NCBI GenBank assembly: GCA_035493895.1
Contig: DATJHM010000207.1
Span: 1-62,208 of the forward strand
Reading direction: 5' to 3'
Source of the DNA: DATJHM01 sp035493895
GTDB taxonomy: Bacteria; Chloroflexota; Ktedonobacteria; Ktedonobacterales; Ktedonobacteraceae
DNA: 62,208 nucleotides
The notes below the pieces were generated by a model. The model ran no database searches, was not told the origin of the DNA, and worked only from the letters and a program-made list of their open reading frames with translations. The first letter of the stretch is position 1. Every line of letters begins with the position of its first letter. Positions 27,678 through 35,631 of the stretch are shown one piece after another. The position numbers and the translations under genes are program-made.

Positions 27678-28469
27678 TTGAAAGCACGCATCAACGGCAT
27701 TGAACTGGCCTACGATGATCATGGCATAGGCATGCCAGTTATTTTTCTGCATGCCTTTCCCTTGAACCGGACGATGTGGACGGGCGTGACAACTGCTTTG
27801 CTGGCCGACCAGCGTTATCGATTAGTGGCGTTGGACTGGCGTGGTTTTGGTGAGAGCGAGCTGGGAGATACGATCTCGTCCATGGAACTGCTGGCTGATG
27901 ATCTCGCGGCCCTGATGGATCGTCTGGGTATGCAGGCGGCTGTGCTGTGTGGCCTCTCGATGGGAGGCTATGTGGCATTTGCATTTTTGCGAAAATATCC
28001 TCAGCGGGTCAGCGGTCTCATTCTGGCTGATACCAAACCGGCGGCAGATAGTGAAGAGGCCAGGGTCGCGCGTGAAGATGTGGCGCGTCTGGCAGAGACT
28101 CAGGGTCCAGGGGCTATTGCTGATCTACAGATCCCCAGATTGCTCGCGGAGCAGACGCGACAGCAGCGCCCCGAAGTTGAGATACACGTACGGCGTATGA
28201 TCGATGCAGCGACGCCCCCAGGGATAGCGGCCGCCTCGCGTGGCATGGCGCAACGTCAGGATGCGACAGCGTTATTAGCCACGATTCAGTGTCCGACCCT
28301 GGTCATCGTTGGTGAGCGGGATATGCTCACCCCGCCCGGCGTGGCTCGAGAATATGCGTCACAGATTGCGGAAGCCCGCTTTGCAATTATTCCTCGCGCG
28401 GGTCACCTGAGCAATCTGGAGCAGCCTGAGCGCTTCCTTGAGGAGGTGCGTATCTTTTTGAATTCCTGA
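27678..28469 (+). CDS. Alpha/beta hydrolase
   Basis: A 263-residue single-domain alpha/beta hydrolase of unknown substrate, soluble. The nucleophile elbow is CGLSMGGYVAF (GxSxG), the catalytic acid lies in VGERDMLTPPG, and the catalytic His in RAGHLSNLEQPERF, in the correct order. The oxyanion-side segment is HAFPLNRTMW. It starts with TTG at 27678, only 2 nt after lipA, so it is almost certainly in the pdh-lipA operon. Whether it is an esterase, a haloperoxidase-like enzyme or an enol-lactonase is open; the context hints at thioester or acyl chemistry but proves nothing. Confidence 0.88.
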   Translation: MKARINGIELAYDDHGIGMPVIFLHAFPLNRTMWTGVTTALLADQRYRLVALDWRGFGESELGDTISSMELLADDLAALMDRLGMQAAVLCGLSMGGYVAFAFLRKYPQRVSGLILADTKPAADSEEARVAREDVARLAETQGPGAIADLQIPRLLAEQTRQQRPEVEIHVRRMIDAATPPGIAAASRGMAQRQDATALLATIQCPTLVIVGERDMLTPPGVAREYASQIAEARFAIIPRAGHLSNLEQPERFLEEVRIFLNS

Positions 28470-28755
28470 AGATACCATTGCGTTACTGACACTCCATTTT
28501 GATCGTCAATCTTTTTGAGCTTTGTACCTGGATGGGGCTTGCCGCCCGCTCCAGTGGCCGAAATGAGCAAAGGGTGCTCATCTGGCTGAGTGGTAATTTG
28601 TAGCGTCTTAGGTACTGGTATCGCTGTAAGGATGCAGCTTCATAACCGCTAGCTTCTATTTCTCTTCCATGGGGATAGCATTTTTCTGTGAACGCATCGG
28701 CAGGAAAGAGCTGGCGGTATGATATTTCAAAAGGTGAGGAGTTACAGAGGGGAGT

Positions 28756-29163
28756 ATGGGCCAAGTACAACAATATATAGACGAACGCCCGCCAGTCGTG
28801 CTTGTCGTAGATGATAATCCGGCCATTCGGGATATGGTATCCTGGGCTCTGGAACTGGATGGTTATGAGCCTGCGGAGGCTGCTGAAGGTCGCGAAGCAT
28901 TAGAGTGGATGAATAATGCCGCTCGTGAAGGTTGTTATCCCTCGGTGATCTTGCTTGATCTGGCAATGCCTGGTATGGATGGGCATATGTTCCTGACGCA
29001 GTTGCGCGAACAATGGGCGTTGCCGCGTCCGATGCCGGCAATTGTGGTGATTACGGCGGGGGCAGGAGGGTCGAATGCCGCCAGTCTGGGTGTTGAACAG
29101 GTGATAGTCAAGCCATTCCACGTCCGCGATCTGCTTGATGTCGTGCGACAATTAGCCTCCTAG
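28756..29163 (+). CDS. Single-domain response regulator
   Basis: A 135-residue receiver domain with no output domain. VLVVDDNPAIRDMV gives the acidic pocket, LLDLAMPGMDG has the phospho-acceptor Asp at about residue 75, VITAG the Thr, and VIVKPFH the conserved Lys. Such proteins relay phosphate or act by binding partners. AGAGG sits 5 nt before ATG 28756. It is 286 nt downstream of the hydrolase gene, so it probably has its own promoter. No histidine kinase gene is in the window. Confidence 0.9.
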   Translation: MGQVQQYIDERPPVVLVVDDNPAIRDMVSWALELDGYEPAEAAEGREALEWMNNAAREGCYPSVILLDLAMPGMDGHMFLTQLREQWALPRPMPAIVVITAGAGGSNAASLGVEQVIVKPFHVRDLLDVVRQLAS

Positions 29164-29515
29164 CGTGCCATCCGGGGTGAACTAATTTCCCTTTATTTCG
29201 TAGCATATTGCTGATTCGCTCTGCCAGATGATCCAGGTGAAACGAGCATTTCGAGCCGATCATCCCCTTGTAGCGGCGGGGTTTATCTCCGTCGTAGTCG
29301 GCAAGCGTCCAGGTTTGCCCCGTAATGCCGTCTTTGGTCGACATTGGCGGAGATAAGCCCATTGATTCCAACACATTGCCGGAAAAGAGAAGGTGATCGA
29401 CGCGAATTGCGGCGCGTGATGGGGGCAATGTGTTGGAGGCAATGGCACAAAGCGCCGCTCCTCCCAGCAACGTTCCCTGAGCAGGAAGCGAGGCCGGTAC
29501 GTGTGTTCCAGGCAC
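29108..29515 (-). pseudogene. Possible decayed coding remnant, unidentified
   Basis: On the minus strand, about 135 codons are open, and the middle third reads protein-like (for example SNTLPPSRAAIRVDHLLF and SFHLDHLAERISNMLRNKGK). It overlaps the end of the response regulator gene and has no clear ribosome site, so it is more likely debris than a gene. I do not recognise it. The neighbouring GCGACACAT-type repeats may be from the same insertion. Low confidence. Confidence 0.25.
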
Positions 29516-29652
29516 ATTGGCAATGCATGATAAAAATTGTAAAAGTGCGACACATCCTACACAAAGGTGGAGGTGATCGGGATCTTGATCCTACACTGAC
29601 CCCTGCATCAGGCTACAGAGTAGTGTGAGGCAGGACGTGTGGATCTTTTGGG

Positions 29653-29802
29653 TGACGCGCTAAAAAAAAGCGACACATGCTACATAACCTACATTGACGC
29701 GCTACCAAGTTTTTTCTAAAAAAGCGACACATGCTACATAACCTACACTGATGCGCTACCAAGTTTTTTCTAAAAAAGCGACACATGCTACATAACCTAC
29801 AC
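29653..29802. repeat. 54-bp tandem direct repeat (2 full plus 1 short copy)
   Basis: Copies begin TGACGCGCT or TGATGCGCT and end with CATAACCTACAC or CATAACCTACAT: 29653-29694 (42 bp, lacking the CCAAGTTTTTTCT section), 29695-29748 and 29749-29802 (both 54 bp; one base difference). A single degenerate copy-like motif (GCGACACAT...CTACAC) appears upstream at about 29546-29563. The minus-strand translation of the repeat is periodic (18 residues, Cys-rich), because 54 is divisible by 3. The multiple copies next to each other resemble terminal binding-site arrays of IS21-like elements, but no transposase is present. Confidence 0.85.
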
Positions 29803-30110
29803 CATGTCGATTGCAGCGAGATCTTCCCCTGACACGCTCCCCTACACCAGCACGCCACGTGTCCCCATGTCGATGTTGCACTGTCCCTCTTTCAGGCGAC
29901 ATCGTGATGGTGAGAGCCGGGAGGAAGAGCGTGTTTGCGCCTTCTAGTATATATATTCGGCGGATGGTGAGATTTCTGAAGGGCCTCTGCGAGATTCTTT
30001 TTTTGGGAAATGAATGTGTTGGAGTGCATGAGACAAGCCGCACTGTCACGTCGCAAGGGAGATTCTGTTGGCGAATGCGATCGTGAAGCGAACGCCCCAT
30101 CCCACAGAGA

Positions 30111-30169
30111 AAAAGAGGCGAAAAGCAGGCGCACCGGCAACGCCGACGCGCCTGCTTTTCGCCTCTTTT
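30111..30169. terminator. Perfect 22-bp stem hairpin, bidirectional terminator
   Basis: The left arm (30111-30132) and right arm (30148-30169) are perfectly complementary over 22 bp, starting AAAAGAGGCG and ending CGCCTCTTTT. The 15-nt loop contains a second small stem (CGGC-aac-GCCG). Each arm carries four A/T at its outer end, so the hairpin can end transcription on either strand, most obviously that of the quinone-oxidoreductase-like gene 34 nt away. Confidence 0.8.
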
Positions 30170-30203
30170 GCCAGAGAACGAGCTCCACAGGCCTGGCCCA
30201 CTT

Positions 30204-31142
30204 TTAGAGTTTGACGACAACCTTGCCGTGGACATGACGGCTGGACTGAAACTCGGCTGCCTCACGGATTTGTTCTATCGGGTAGGTCGCCGCAATGGGG
30301 ACCTGGAGCTTGCCAGTAGCAACCAGTTCGGCAATGTATTCAAGGGTACCTGGGGCGGCATCGATTCCAGAAACTCCTATTACTCCCGGAATTTGAGCTG
30401 CGATAACGGAGATACGGGTATCTGGAATGCCGAGCTTACGCGCGGCTTCTACCGTCTCCGATCCGTATAAATCGGTAGCGGCGGTAATTCCATCGGGGGC
30501 AAGGACTTGTACTCGTTCGGCCAGGCCCGCGCCGTAGGTCACCGGTTCGGCACCGAGGCCTTGTAAGTAGTCAAACGATGATGCGGAGCCGGTGCCGATG
30601 ACGTTTGCCCCGGCCAGGCGGGCGAGTTGGATTGCGAAGACACCCACCCCTCCGGCTGCCCCGCCAATCAGGATGGTGTTGCCCCGCTCAAGCTTGAGCA
30701 CAGCCAGCGCTGCTGAAGCCGTCATCGCCGCGATGCTGAGCGTCGAGGCGGTGATGTCATCAATACCGTCTGGCGTATGATGCACCCCATCGCCTAGAGA
30801 TAGAGATCCTTCAAGATTGATAACCACATAGTCAGCGACGGACCGCGAGATGGCACTGCCAAAGACTCGATCGCCGATGGCGAACCCGGTCACTCCGGTA
30901 CCGACCTCGTCCACTGTTCCCGCGTAGTCAGAGCCAAAACCGGTTGGCAGACGCAGACCGAACCTGGCGCCTGCCGTATCATTCGCAGTCATGATCCAAT
31001 CCATCGGGTTCAAGCCAGCCGCAGCCACGCGGACCCGGATTTGTCCCGCGTGGGCATGCGGCTCAGCGACCTCACGCAGGTCTAGTTTTTCAAGCCCACC
31101 GAACGAATCCATGATGACGGCTCTGCTTCTCTGTGGTGACAT
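30204..31142 (-). CDS. Zinc-type alcohol dehydrogenase/quinone oxidoreductase-like (MDR family)
   Basis: A 312-residue NADPH-binding medium-chain reductase. The N-terminal GroES-like fold has AVIMDSFGGLEKLDLREV, and LIGGAAGGVGVFAIQLARLAG is the Rossmann GxxGxG loop (AxxGGVG). There is no catalytic zinc-site Cys/His set near residue 40, so it is a quinone-oxidoreductase-like or enoyl reductase-like member. Start at 31142: GGAG lies 7 nt upstream; the frame is open to 31160. It is transcribed away from, and downstream of, the TetR gene, with operator-like DNA upstream of both. The likely role is detoxification of reactive carbonyls or quinones. Confidence 0.88.
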   Translation of the reverse strand: MSPQRSRAVIMDSFGGLEKLDLREVAEPHAHAGQIRVRVAAAGLNPMDWIMTANDTAGARFGLRLPTGFGSDYAGTVDEVGTGVTGFAIGDRVFGSAISRSVADYVVINLEGSLSLGDGVHHTPDGIDDITASTLSIAAMTASAALAVLKLERGNTILIGGAAGGVGVFAIQLARLAGANVIGTGSASSFDYLQGLGAEPVTYGAGLAERVQVLAPDGITAATDLYGSETVEAARKLGIPDTRISVIAAQIPGVIGVSGIDAAPGTLEYIAELVATGKLQVPIAATYPIEQIREAAEFQSSRHVHGKVVVKL

Positions 31143-31272
31143 CTTATTTCTCCATTTCAAATCCGTTGTCCATTTTTCTGCTGGTCAACGGCGATCCGCA
31201 CCTCCGGGCCGCCGTAACGGTGATATTGAATGCTCTGCATAAGGATTTCCTTTCCTGTGTTCAATCCGAAAT

Positions 31273-31294
31273 TGGAGTGAGCATTCATTCCAAA
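31273..31294. promoter_or_regulatory. TetR-type operator, site 2 (upstream of the reductase gene)
   Basis: TTGGAGTGA-N4-TCATTCCAA, a 9-4-9 inverted repeat with one mismatch, 131 nt upstream of the reductase ATG (31142). It matches site 1 in sequence and geometry, so the same repressor probably binds both. Confidence 0.75.
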
Positions 31295-31323
31295 TACCAG
31301 GCAAAAAAAACGAGCGTTTAAAA

Positions 31324-31890
31324 CTAACGTTTGATGGCATCCCAGCAGGCCGACGTCGCTTGCTCAATAGTGGCCTGATCCAGGTGAATTTGCTGCCTCA
31401 TGTGTGCTTCGACCAGCGCATTCGTCGTCCCCAAGAGCAACACTGACATCACGTCGAGCGGCATCGCTTTGAGCAGGTGCTGCTGTTGGGCGTCGATCAT
31501 CACTTGATTGAAAGCCACGATCAGCGCTGGCACCTTCTCGCTTTTGGCCCTTTCGTGGATAAAAGGGATCTGCGCCAGTTGATTTGTGAGGAGAAATTCG
31601 CGCGGATGCTGAATGCTGTACCGAACCAGGCTGTTGAGCAAGTATAAAAGCCGGTCAACTACTGGCGGCGTTGCGTCATAGCCTTCCAGAACATGCAGGC
31701 TCATGTTGGCCTTTATCTCGCTGAACAGGCAAAACACGAGGTCTTCTTTGCTGGGGAAATAATTATAGATGGTCCCCATCCCGACCTGCGCCCGCTGCGC
31801 AATCTGGGACATGGCCACGTCCTGCAATCCCTGCTCGAAAACAAGATCGCGAGTCGCCAGAATGATCTGGTCACGTTTACTGCTCATCAT
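31324..31890 (-). CDS. TetR-family transcriptional regulator
   Basis: A 188-residue repressor-type protein. The N-terminal helix-turn-helix is QIILATRDLVFEQGLQDVAMSQIAQRAQVGMGTIYNYFPSKEDLVFCLF (residues 8-55), the standard TetR motif ending in YNYFPSKEDL. The C-terminal ligand-binding helical domain is divergent. Starts at ATG 31890 or 31887 (MMSSKRD). It sits upstream of the quinone-oxidoreductase-like gene in the same direction; two copies of one palindrome, one before each gene, are the likely operators. It therefore probably autoregulates and controls the reductase. Confidence 0.93.
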   Translation of the reverse strand: MMSSKRDQIILATRDLVFEQGLQDVAMSQIAQRAQVGMGTIYNYFPSKEDLVFCLFSEIKANMSLHVLEGYDATPPVVDRLLYLLNSLVRYSIQHPREFLLTNQLAQIPFIHERAKSEKVPALIVAFNQVMIDAQQQHLLKAMPLDVMSVLLLGTTNALVEAHMRQQIHLDQATIEQATSACWDAIKR

Positions 31891-31906
31891 ACAGCCTGCT
31901 TTTCAT

Positions 31907-31928
31907 TTGGAATGAACCCTCATTCCAA
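31907..31928. promoter_or_regulatory. TetR-type operator, site 1 (upstream of the TetR gene)
   Basis: TTGGAATGA-N4-TCATTCCAA, a perfect 9-4-9 inverted repeat, 17 nt upstream of the TetR start codon. Its position suits autorepression. Confidence 0.8.
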
Positions 31929-32286
31929 CTATATGACACATGCAGTAACATGTCAAGAGTAATCCAGCAAATTCTATCGCCCAAGTCCAGACGTGGCGTT
32001 GCGCCCTTTCCACGGGTTCGCGTGCCAGAGAAAACGTGTGCCATGACGTTTGACGGCGTGCTGCTGGGCTATCAAGCTTCATGGTGTCTTTTCTCCCGCC
32101 AGGAACATGCGCTCGAGAAACTCGTAGAAGGGCGAGATGGCCGGTGGGGGCGGACGCCATTCGCCATGGCGTCCCTACTGAGAAAAGCTGCCACGGCGGA
32201 AATGATGGGGGATTCCTCTTATTGACGTGACATTGGAGACAAGTAGCACCTCTGCACAGGCTATTTGTTTATTTGATGCAAATGGG
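31929..32286. other. Intergenic region with one hairpin (no gene seen)
   Basis: 358 nt between the TetR operator and the esterase gene (stop side). The only clear structure is GGACGCCAT-N5-ATGGCGTCC at 32152-32174, a perfect 9-bp hairpin whose role is unclear because no T-run follows. I see no credible coding frame. Confidence 0.4.
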
Positions 32287-33111
32287 TTAGCGATCCTCAA
32301 AGGTTTGCGTTAACCATTCGATGCAGAGCTTCATCCAACTGCTCACATGCGGAAGATCACCGTCCCCCTCATCCGTTTCTTTCGTTGCCAGTGAAAGGCC
32401 ATGCTTCCCATGCGGGTAAATATGCAGCTCAAATGGGACGTTTTGTTCGCGTAACGCATTGGCAAATAGTAATGTGTGTTCTACTGGCACAGCTTTGTCG
32501 TCATACGTATGCCAGAGAAATGTGGGGGCCGTTTGAGGCGTGACATGGTGTTCTAACGACATTTCACGCAGCTCCTCGGGACGCGCATTGGCACCCAGCA
32601 GGTTGTGAAATGAGCCTTGCAACGTTGCCGTTTCCGCCGAGAGGACAGCGTAACAGAGGATAAGCGCGTTTGGCCGATTGAATTCCGTCCATATGCCTGC
32701 GATGTCCTTGAGATAGTCTTTGTCCCAATGTACTCCCAGACTTGCCGCGAGATGACCTCCCGCGGAAAATCCACAGGCGGCGATTTTCTCGGCGTCTACG
32801 TGCCATTTCTGCGCATTGCTGCGAATGATATTCATGGCCTGTGCTGCATCTCGCAATGGTTTGGGATGAGTATTTGGCGCGACGCTATAATAAAGAACGA
32901 ATGCATGAAAGCCTGCCGCGTTGAATTGCATGGCAACAGGCTCTGCTTCTCGCGCTGAAGTGAAGCGGTAACCGCCCCCTGGACAAATAAGGACCGCGCC
33001 TCTTGTTTTGTTGCCTTCGAGCAAATAGGTGACCAGTGTGGGCTGAAAATGAGAATTGTCTTCTGATCGATAGGAGTCTGTATCCCACAACGTTATGGTT
33101 TGATGAAGCAT
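32287..33111 (-). CDS. Alpha/beta hydrolase (BD-FAE/esterase-like)
   Basis: A 274-residue esterase-like protein. VLICPGGGYRFTSAREAEPVAMQF is the oxyanion HGGG-like region (here PGGGY), CGFSAGGHLAASLG is the nucleophile elbow (GxSxG), YDDKAVPVEHT supplies the acid side, and PHGKHGLSLATKE the catalytic His. The frame is open further upstream, but AGGAG lies 5-7 nt before ATG 33111 (MLHQTITLWDTD), so this is taken as the start. No signal peptide. Members deacetylate or deesterify sugars and small esters; the substrate here is unknown. A single-gene unit. Confidence 0.85.
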   Translation of the reverse strand: MLHQTITLWDTDSYRSEDNSHFQPTLVTYLLEGNKTRGAVLICPGGGYRFTSAREAEPVAMQFNAAGFHAFVLYYSVAPNTHPKPLRDAAQAMNIIRSNAQKWHVDAEKIAACGFSAGGHLAASLGVHWDKDYLKDIAGIWTEFNRPNALILCYAVLSAETATLQGSFHNLLGANARPEELREMSLEHHVTPQTAPTFLWHTYDDKAVPVEHTLLFANALREQNVPFELHIYPHGKHGLSLATKETDEGDGDLPHVSSWMKLCIEWLTQTFEDR

Positions 33112-33258
33112 AGAACTCTCCTGTGACATAGCAGTTTTTCTTGCACCAGAGCCGCTTCGCTTTAAATACAAGTGTATTTATATTATCATATTCGTATATA
33201 TTGATCAAAAAGTGCACCTGCATAGAATTGGCTTGCTATTGGAGAGCAGAACGATGGA

Positions 33259-33888
33259 TTATGCTGGCTTTTGCGCGATGACCCACAGAAACGTAATGGG
33301 TACACCATTCTCTTCCTCGGTCTCCTCCTGCGCACTGAGAATATGGAAACCCGCATCCTGTAGCAGAAGCTGGTTTGTTGCGCTATCGAAAAGACTCCAG
33401 TACATGGGCACACCCAGCCAATCGGGAGCGATAAATTCCTCCATCTCTTGCGCGCCAAGCGCAGCTACGAAAAGCCCCTGCGGCTTCAACCACGAAGCAA
33501 TCTTCTGAAAAACCGGGAACAGTTCCGCACGCGGGAGACAAATTAAGGAGTAGAATGCGATCACCGCATCAAAGCTCGCTGGAGCGAGATCAAGGTTCGC
33601 AACATCAGCCTGTAAAAAGGTTGCCTGGGGCACGTTTTGCCTGGCTAATTTCACCTGCTGTGCGGAGATATCAACGCCGGTCACAATAAAATTGTTCGCC
33701 AGCGTTGCCGTCGTCGGCATGCCAGTCCCACAACCGATATCGAGCACCGTTGCCCCCTGTTGTAACCGATCAATCACCAGGGAGGTATAGCGCTCACGTT
33801 CTTCGACGCGCGTATGACGGGACCATTCGGCATACCGCTCGCCAATTTGATCGAAACTCTGCGCAACAATTTGCTTTGGATCAGCCAT
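33259..33888 (-). CDS. Class I SAM-dependent methyltransferase
   Basis: A 209-residue methyltransferase. VLDIGCGTGMPTTATLA is motif I for SAM binding, VTGVDISAQQVKLARQ the acidic loop (motif II), and ASFDAVIAFYSLICLPR the motif III/IV substrate side. The C-terminal part ends with EENGVPITFLWVIAQKP. It resembles small-molecule or ubiquinone-type (UbiE/COQ5-like) methyltransferases but lacks identifying features. ATG 33888 with AAGGATAATTT upstream. It stands between the esterase and the LuxR operon, all minus strand; no functional link is visible. Confidence 0.88.
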   Translation of the reverse strand: MADPKQIVAQSFDQIGERYAEWSRHTRVEERERYTSLVIDRLQQGATVLDIGCGTGMPTTATLANNFIVTGVDISAQQVKLARQNVPQATFLQADVANLDLAPASFDAVIAFYSLICLPRAELFPVFQKIASWLKPQGLFVAALGAQEMEEFIAPDWLGVPMYWSLFDSATNQLLLQDAGFHILSAQEETEEENGVPITFLWVIAQKPA

Positions 33889-33980
33889 AAATTATCCTTT
33901 CTGACGATTTGTTGCTGTCATGCATCTTTAAGTCTACTGTTTCAGGTGCAATTTTGCAACCGGGAGTGCGCGAATGAGCA

Positions 33981-34604
33981 TCATACGGTGATCAGTCCCT
34001 GACGCAAGCCCAGACGCACGGCGTCCGTACGGCTGACCGCGCCGAGTTTGGCTGAGACCGATGAGAGGTGAAACTTGACCGTATGCTCGCTGATCTGGAG
34101 TTCGCGTGCGATCAATTTGTTGGGAAGGCCCTGTCCGACCAGTTCGAGCACCTCGCGTTCGCGTGGCGTCAGGGCCTCGTCCGTTGCCGAAAGCGGCTCC
34201 GGTTCGAGAAAAATTGGTCGGTTGGATAGTTGATTGGCGTTCGTAGCTGGCACTACGACCAATCCCTGCGCGGTCGCGTGCACGGCGCTCTGAAGCTGGG
34301 CTGGAGTGGTATCCGGCGGCACAATGCCCCAGGCGGGCAGGCCTGAGTTGGAGAGCAGCGGAATGTTGCTCTCCGGTTTGTCGGTCAGGAGAACGAGGGC
34401 GGCGCTTCGCGTCGGGAGAAGCGCGCGCAGCAGTTCTGCAACATGTGTATCATCTGCCAGCACGAGCACATCGGCATTATGCGCGCTCTCAGGCAGGTCA
34501 GCAGCGCCCATGGTGGTCCCGACAAGATGAATGTCGGGCGCGCTCAGGAGCGTTTGTAATCCTGCCTGCATCATCGGCGTTGGTGCAACAGTGAGAACAC
34601 GCAT
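33981..34604 (-). CDS. LuxR/NarL-type regulator with degenerate receiver
   Basis: A 207-residue protein. The C-terminal half (ALTPREREVLELVGQGLPNKLIARELQISEHTVKFHLSSVSAKLGAVSRTDAVRLG) is a textbook LuxR helix-turn-helix. The N-terminal half folds like a receiver, but the phospho-acceptor site, normally DxxxLDxxMP, reads DVLVLADDTHV, and the Lys expected near residue 105 appears to be missing (GIVPPDTTP). It is thus probably a pseudo-receiver, acting without phosphorylation. Last gene of a three-gene operon behind two HtrA-like proteases, with a 69-nt gap upstream. Confidence 0.88.
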   Translation of the reverse strand: MRVLTVAPTPMMQAGLQTLLSAPDIHLVGTTMGAADLPESAHNADVLVLADDTHVAELLRALLPTRSAALVLLTDKPESNIPLLSNSGLPAWGIVPPDTTPAQLQSAVHATAQGLVVVPATNANQLSNRPIFLEPEPLSATDEALTPREREVLELVGQGLPNKLIARELQISEHTVKFHLSSVSAKLGAVSRTDAVRLGLRQGLITV

Positions 34605-34673
34605 AAGTTTTGTTTTCCTCTCGTAGATGGTCGGTCGAACACAAGATTCGAGTGTGCTGGCTTTGTATTGTTG

Positions 34674-35603
34674 TCAGGCCGCCTGTTCCTGCGTTTGTGT
34701 AGCGATATCTGTTGTGATAACGTTGCCACCGCGCAGGATGGTCAGCGAGACGGCTTTGTCCGCCTGCCCCTGGCCCAACAACTGACGCAGGGTGCTGGCA
34801 TCGCTTACGGGCTTGCCTGCAACTGCAAGCAGAATATCTCCAATAAAGAGATCATTGAGATCTTCTGCGCGTGCAGGGGTACCGGTGATAAGGAGGCCCG
34901 TGGTACGTGCAGGCTGTAGATTCTGGCTGATCTGTGCTGGTAGCTCTACGGGCATAATCTCGATGCCAAGTGTGATGCGCTGTTTGGGGAGATTCCCCAG
35001 CCAGTCGTGTATGACGCTGCTGGGGATAGAGACCGCTAAATCTCCACCAAAGATCATGGCGTTGATCCCGACGACCTCGCCATCTGCATTGAGCAGCGGA
35101 CCGCCCGAGTTGCCGGGAGCAAGACCGACATCAGATTTGATGTATTGCATCTGGGAGCCGTCTCGCAGTCGCACGGTGCTGATCGTGCCTGCGATGCCAG
35201 CTGTCATGACCCAGCGCTGTCCCCAGGGATGACCGATTGCGAAGACCCATTCACCGACGCGGAGCTTTGTCGAGTCTGCAAATGTCAGCGCTTGCAGATG
35301 GTCCCCAGTGATCTTGAGCAAGGCCAGATCTTTCTGCGGGTCGCGCTGTAAGACCTGGGCTTTGAAGGTGCGACCATCGGCGAGCGAGACCTGAACCTGG
35401 AGTTCATCTGAAGGAACGACGTGATTGTTCGTGATGATCCTGCCATCTTGCTGCCAGATGACGCCCGTTCCACCGCCTCGCCCTTCGGTATGAACCTGGA
35501 CGATGCTCGGCTGCACCTGCGCAAATATGCTGGTGAGGGCCGCCGAGAAGCTATCTGGCAGGGGAAAAGCGGAGTGCGTTTCGTGTTGTGTTGTTTGTGC
35601 CAT
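34674..35603 (-). CDS. HtrA/DegP-like serine protease with PDZ domain (1)
   Basis: A 309-residue protease of the trypsin/S1C fold. Catalytic His lies in RIITNNHVV, Asp in DLALLK, Ser in PGNSGGPL, and a PDZ domain fills about residues 220-305. There is no signal peptide or N-terminal anchor, unlike periplasmic DegP, so it is likely cytosolic. Starts at ATG 35603 (MAQTTQHET). It lies 28 nt after the stop of a second, related protease gene and 69 nt before the LuxR gene, forming an operon. Confidence 0.9.
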   Translation of the reverse strand: MAQTTQHETHSAFPLPDSFSAALTSIFAQVQPSIVQVHTEGRGGGTGVIWQQDGRIITNNHVVPSDELQVQVSLADGRTFKAQVLQRDPQKDLALLKITGDHLQALTFADSTKLRVGEWVFAIGHPWGQRWVMTAGIAGTISTVRLRDGSQMQYIKSDVGLAPGNSGGPLLNADGEVVGINAMIFGGDLAVSIPSSVIHDWLGNLPKQRITLGIEIMPVELPAQISQNLQPARTTGLLITGTPARAEDLNDLFIGDILLAVAGKPVSDASTLRQLLGQGQADKAVSLTILRGGNVITTDIATQTQEQAA

Positions 35604-35631
35604 TGTGCTCTACCTGTTCCTGAAACATTGC

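Larger units (their letters stand above)
29164..30203. other. Intergenic region (1.04 kb) with repeats and a strong hairpin
   Basis: Between the response regulator (plus) and the quinone-oxidoreductase-like gene (minus, stop at 30204). It contains the possible decayed remnant, the 54-bp repeats and the long hairpin at 30111-30169. No intact gene is visible on either strand. Composition is mixed, with a T/A-rich segment near 29930-30010. Confidence 0.5.

Noticed and set aside
29653..29802. Possible CRISPR array
   Set aside because: Copies are adjacent without spacers and number only two and a half, with no cas genes; it is a tandem repeat.
29756..30265. A 169-codon minus-strand frame crossing the hairpin region
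   Set aside because: It runs through the perfect hairpin and overlaps the reductase gene's end; composition is Arg/Ser/Cys-rich and not protein-like.
31950..32225. Small frames on both strands in the gap behind the TetR gene
   Set aside because: No ribosome site, no motif, and both frames read as random composition.
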